A DNA stretch of 6,750 nt. Origin: Tannerella sp. (lineage in GTDB: Bacteria > Bacteroidota > Bacteroidia > Bacteroidales > Tannerellaceae). The translations under genes and the position numbers were made by a program. Location: contig JAISJX010000027.1 in NCBI GenBank assembly GCA_031261145.1, positions 1 to 6,750 of the forward strand. Reading direction: 5' to 3'. Positions 4,952 to 6,750 of this stretch are shown here, in pieces (the stretch's first letter is position 1; each line of letters opens with the position of its first letter). The notes beneath the pieces were generated by a model, which saw only the letters and a list, made by a program, of their open reading frames with translations, did no database searches and was not told where the DNA came from.

Positions 4952-6750
4952 ATGAAAAAGAAATTTGCACTTACGATGCTTGCGTTTTTCTGTCTTGGAA
5001 AAATGGCGGCAGAATCTTTTGACCCGGTGGAATATGTGAATCCGTTGGTAGGCAGCCAATCTACGCACGCTCTGTCCACCGGAAACACCTACCCGGCGAT
5101 TGCTCGCCCATGGGGAATGAACTTCTGGACTCCGCAAACCGGCGGAATGGGGAACGGATGGGCGTATGTTTACACGGATAACAAAATTCGCGGATTCAAA
5201 CAAACGCACCAACCAAGCCCGTGGATCAATGACTACGGACAGTTTTCGATTATGCCGGTAACCGGCGCTCCCGTATTCAACGAGGAGAAACGCGCCAGTT
5301 GGTTCTCGCATAAGGCGGAAATTGCCAAACCATATTATTACAGGGTTTACTTGGCTGAACATGATGTGGTAGCAGAGATTGCGCCGACCGAACGCGCGGC
5401 GATATTTCGTTTTACCTTTCCAGAAAACGAACAATCATTTGTGGTGATAGACGCCTTTGATAAAGGCTCGTCCGTCAAAGTGATTCCGGGGGAAAACAAG
5501 ATTACCGGATATACGACGAAGAATAGCGGCGGCGTGCCGGAAAATTTCAAGAACTATTTTGTGATTGTGTTTGACAAACCGTTTACGTATCGTGCCACCT
5601 TCGCCGATTCAACCTTGAAACAGAATATCTTAGAACAAACGGCTGACCACGCAGGCGCCATAATCGGCTTTAAGACACGCAAAGGCGAGATTGTGCACGC
5701 GCGGGTGGCTTCCTCGTTTATCAGCCCGGAACAAGCGGAACAAAATCTGAAAGAATTGGGCAGTGATAATTTTGATACCGTTGCCGAAAAAGGGAAAGAC
5801 GCTTGGAATAAAGTGCTTGGGACGATCAAGGTCGAAGGCGGAACGTTAGACCAATACCGTACATTTTACTCCTGCCTGTATCGTTCGCTTCTCTTTCCAC
5901 GTAAATTTTATGAAATAGACGCAAACGGGAAAATCGTTCATTACAGCCCTTACAACGGCGAGGTACTGCCCGGATTTATGTACACTGACACAGGCTTTTG
6001 GGATACATTCCGCTGTTTGTTCCCGTTCCTGAACCTGATGTACCCGTCGCAAAACAAAGAAATGCAGGAAGGACTGATTAATACGTATAAAGAAAGCGGA
6101 TTCTTCCCCGAATGGGCAAGTCCGGGACACCGGGGTTGTATGATTGGAAATAATTCTGCTTCCATACTGGTTGATGCGTATATGAAAGGGGTGAAAGTGG
6201 ATGACGTAGAGGCGCTTTATAAAGGTCTGATTCACGGGACGGAAAATGTACATCCGAAAGTTTCATCCACCGGACGCCGCGGTCATGAATATTATAATAA
6301 ATTGGGTTATGTTCCTTACGACGTGAAAATTAACGAAAGTGCGGCGCGTACGCTGGAATATGCCTACGATGACTGGTGCATTTACACCTTGGCGAAAAAA
6401 TTGAACCGTCCGAAAAAGGAAATTGACTTATACGCCAAACGTGCAGAGAATTACAAGAATGTATTTGATAAGGAAACATCATTGATGCGCGGACGGAACG
6501 AAAACGGAGAATTTATGACTCCATTCTCGCCGTTGAAATGGGGAGACGCCTTTACGGAAGGGAATAGTTGGCATTATACCTGGTCGGTGTTCCACGACCC
6601 GCAGGGATTGATTGATTTGATGGGCGGACGCAAATCGTTTGTCGCGATGCTCGACTCGGTCTTTACCGTTCCGCCGATTTTCGACGAGAGCTATTACAGA
6701 GCCGTTATCCATGAGATTCGCGAAATGCAAATCATGAATATGGGTAATTA
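4952..6750 (+). CDS. Secreted GH92 family alpha-mannosidase, probable alpha-1,2 type (3' end outside window)
   Basis: The frame is open from ATG 4952 to the window end, giving 599 codons of an expected 730-780. A Lys-rich start and the hydrophobic stretch FALTMLAFFCLG (residues 5-16) form an export signal, with likely cleavage near KMAA/ES (about residue 20). Cys14 lacks a proper lipobox. FDPVEYVNPLVGS (23-35) opens the N-terminal beta-sandwich domain. The catalytic region has GFMYTDTGFWDTFR (341-354) and GFFPEWASPGHRGCMIGNNS (383-402). EGNSWHYTWSVFHD (536-549) carries Glu536 as the expected general acid, and VIHEIREMQIMNMGN comes at the cut end. GH92 enzymes are calcium-dependent inverting exo-alpha-mannosidases acting on host or yeast mannans, in the periplasm or at the surface. 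Trp91, His587 and Glu588 match in position the residues linked to alpha-1,2 specificity in the Bacteroides enzyme BT3990. The catalytic base region lies past the window. The gene follows aroE by 29 bases. Confidence 0.95.
   Translation, partial: MKKKFALTMLAFFCLGKMAAESFDPVEYVNPLVGSQSTHALSTGNTYPAIARPWGMNFWTPQTGGMGNGWAYVYTDNKIRGFKQTHQPSPWINDYGQFSIMPVTGAPVFNEEKRASWFSHKAEIAKPYYYRVYLAEHDVVAEIAPTERAAIFRFTFPENEQSFVVIDAFDKGSSVKVIPGENKITGYTTKNSGGVPENFKNYFVIVFDKPFTYRATFADSTLKQNILEQTADHAGAIIGFKTRKGEIVHARVASSFISPEQAEQNLKELGSDNFDTVAEKGKDAWNKVLGTIKVEGGTLDQYRTFYSCLYRSLLFPRKFYEIDANGKIVHYSPYNGEVLPGFMYTDTGFWDTFRCLFPFLNLMYPSQNKEMQEGLINTYKESGFFPEWASPGHRGCMIGNNSASILVDAYMKGVKVDDVEALYKGLIHGTENVHPKVSSTGRRGHEYYNKLGYVPYDVKINESAARTLEYAYDDWCIYTLAKKLNRPKKEIDLYAKRAENYKNVFDKETSLMRGRNENGEFMTPFSPLKWGDAFTEGNSWHYTWSVFHDPQGLIDLMGGRKSFVAMLDSVFTVPPIFDESYYRAVIHEIREMQIMNMGN

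Noticed and set aside
4928..5434. Antisense open frame (168 codons) opposite the start of the GH92 gene
   Set aside because: The + strand frame has a clear signal peptide and GH92 text throughout. The antisense translation has no recognisable motif.
1..6750. A new defence, mobile or RNA-based system
   Set aside because: Nearly the whole window is accounted for by known families. I saw no CRISPR-like repeats, structured non-coding RNA, tRNA-like fold, terminal inverted repeats or clusters of unknown genes.

Overview
The window looks like chromosomal DNA from an anaerobic, glycan-degrading Bacteroidales bacterium (Bacteroides/Parabacteroides-like; the genus cannot be fixed from sequence alone). 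The reasons are the close textual match of PurC, PhoH, RhaM and AroE to the Bacteroidales versions as I remember them, the long Ade1-like form of PurC, short A-rich leaders with little Shine-Dalgarno sequence, a menaquinone rather than ubiquinone context, and a secreted family GH92 mannosidase. All seven recognisable genes lie on the + strand.

Layout: (1) 1-825 is the C-terminal part of a Gfo/Idh/MocA-family oxidoreductase whose Rossmann half lies before the window. (2) 826-1099 has no intact gene. It holds a 40-codon open stretch of unknown origin and a short piece resembling the C-terminal tail of Rpn/PD-(D/E)XK nuclease-type transposases, so it is probably decayed accessory DNA. (3) 1100-4922 is a tightly packed run: rhaM (L-rhamnose mutarotase family), phoH (RNA-linked P-loop ATPase), purC (SAICAR synthetase), menG/ubiE (menaquinone methyltransferase) and aroE (shikimate dehydrogenase). 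Gaps are 19, -32, 13 and 10 bases, so the run is probably one operon. (4) 4952 to the end is the first 599 codons of a GH92 alpha-mannosidase with an N-terminal export signal, only 29 bases after aroE and with no visible terminator between. The reading frame stays open to the last base and the gene is cut by the window edge.

Functionally, the middle block is biosynthetic housekeeping. PurC serves purine synthesis. AroE serves the shikimate pathway, which supplies chorismate, and chorismate is the precursor of the menaquinone that MenG finishes. RhaM and GH92, which flank the block, point to sugar use instead: rhamnose anomer conversion inside the cell and removal of mannose from glycans outside the cytoplasm.

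I see no tRNA, rRNA, CRISPR array, intact insertion sequence, attachment site or clear riboswitch. I also see no convincing new defence or other multi-gene system. The points most worth a second look are the GH92 gene attached to a housekeeping operon, its preserved alpha-1,2 specificity residues, the phoH/purC overlap and the debris between 826 and 1099.
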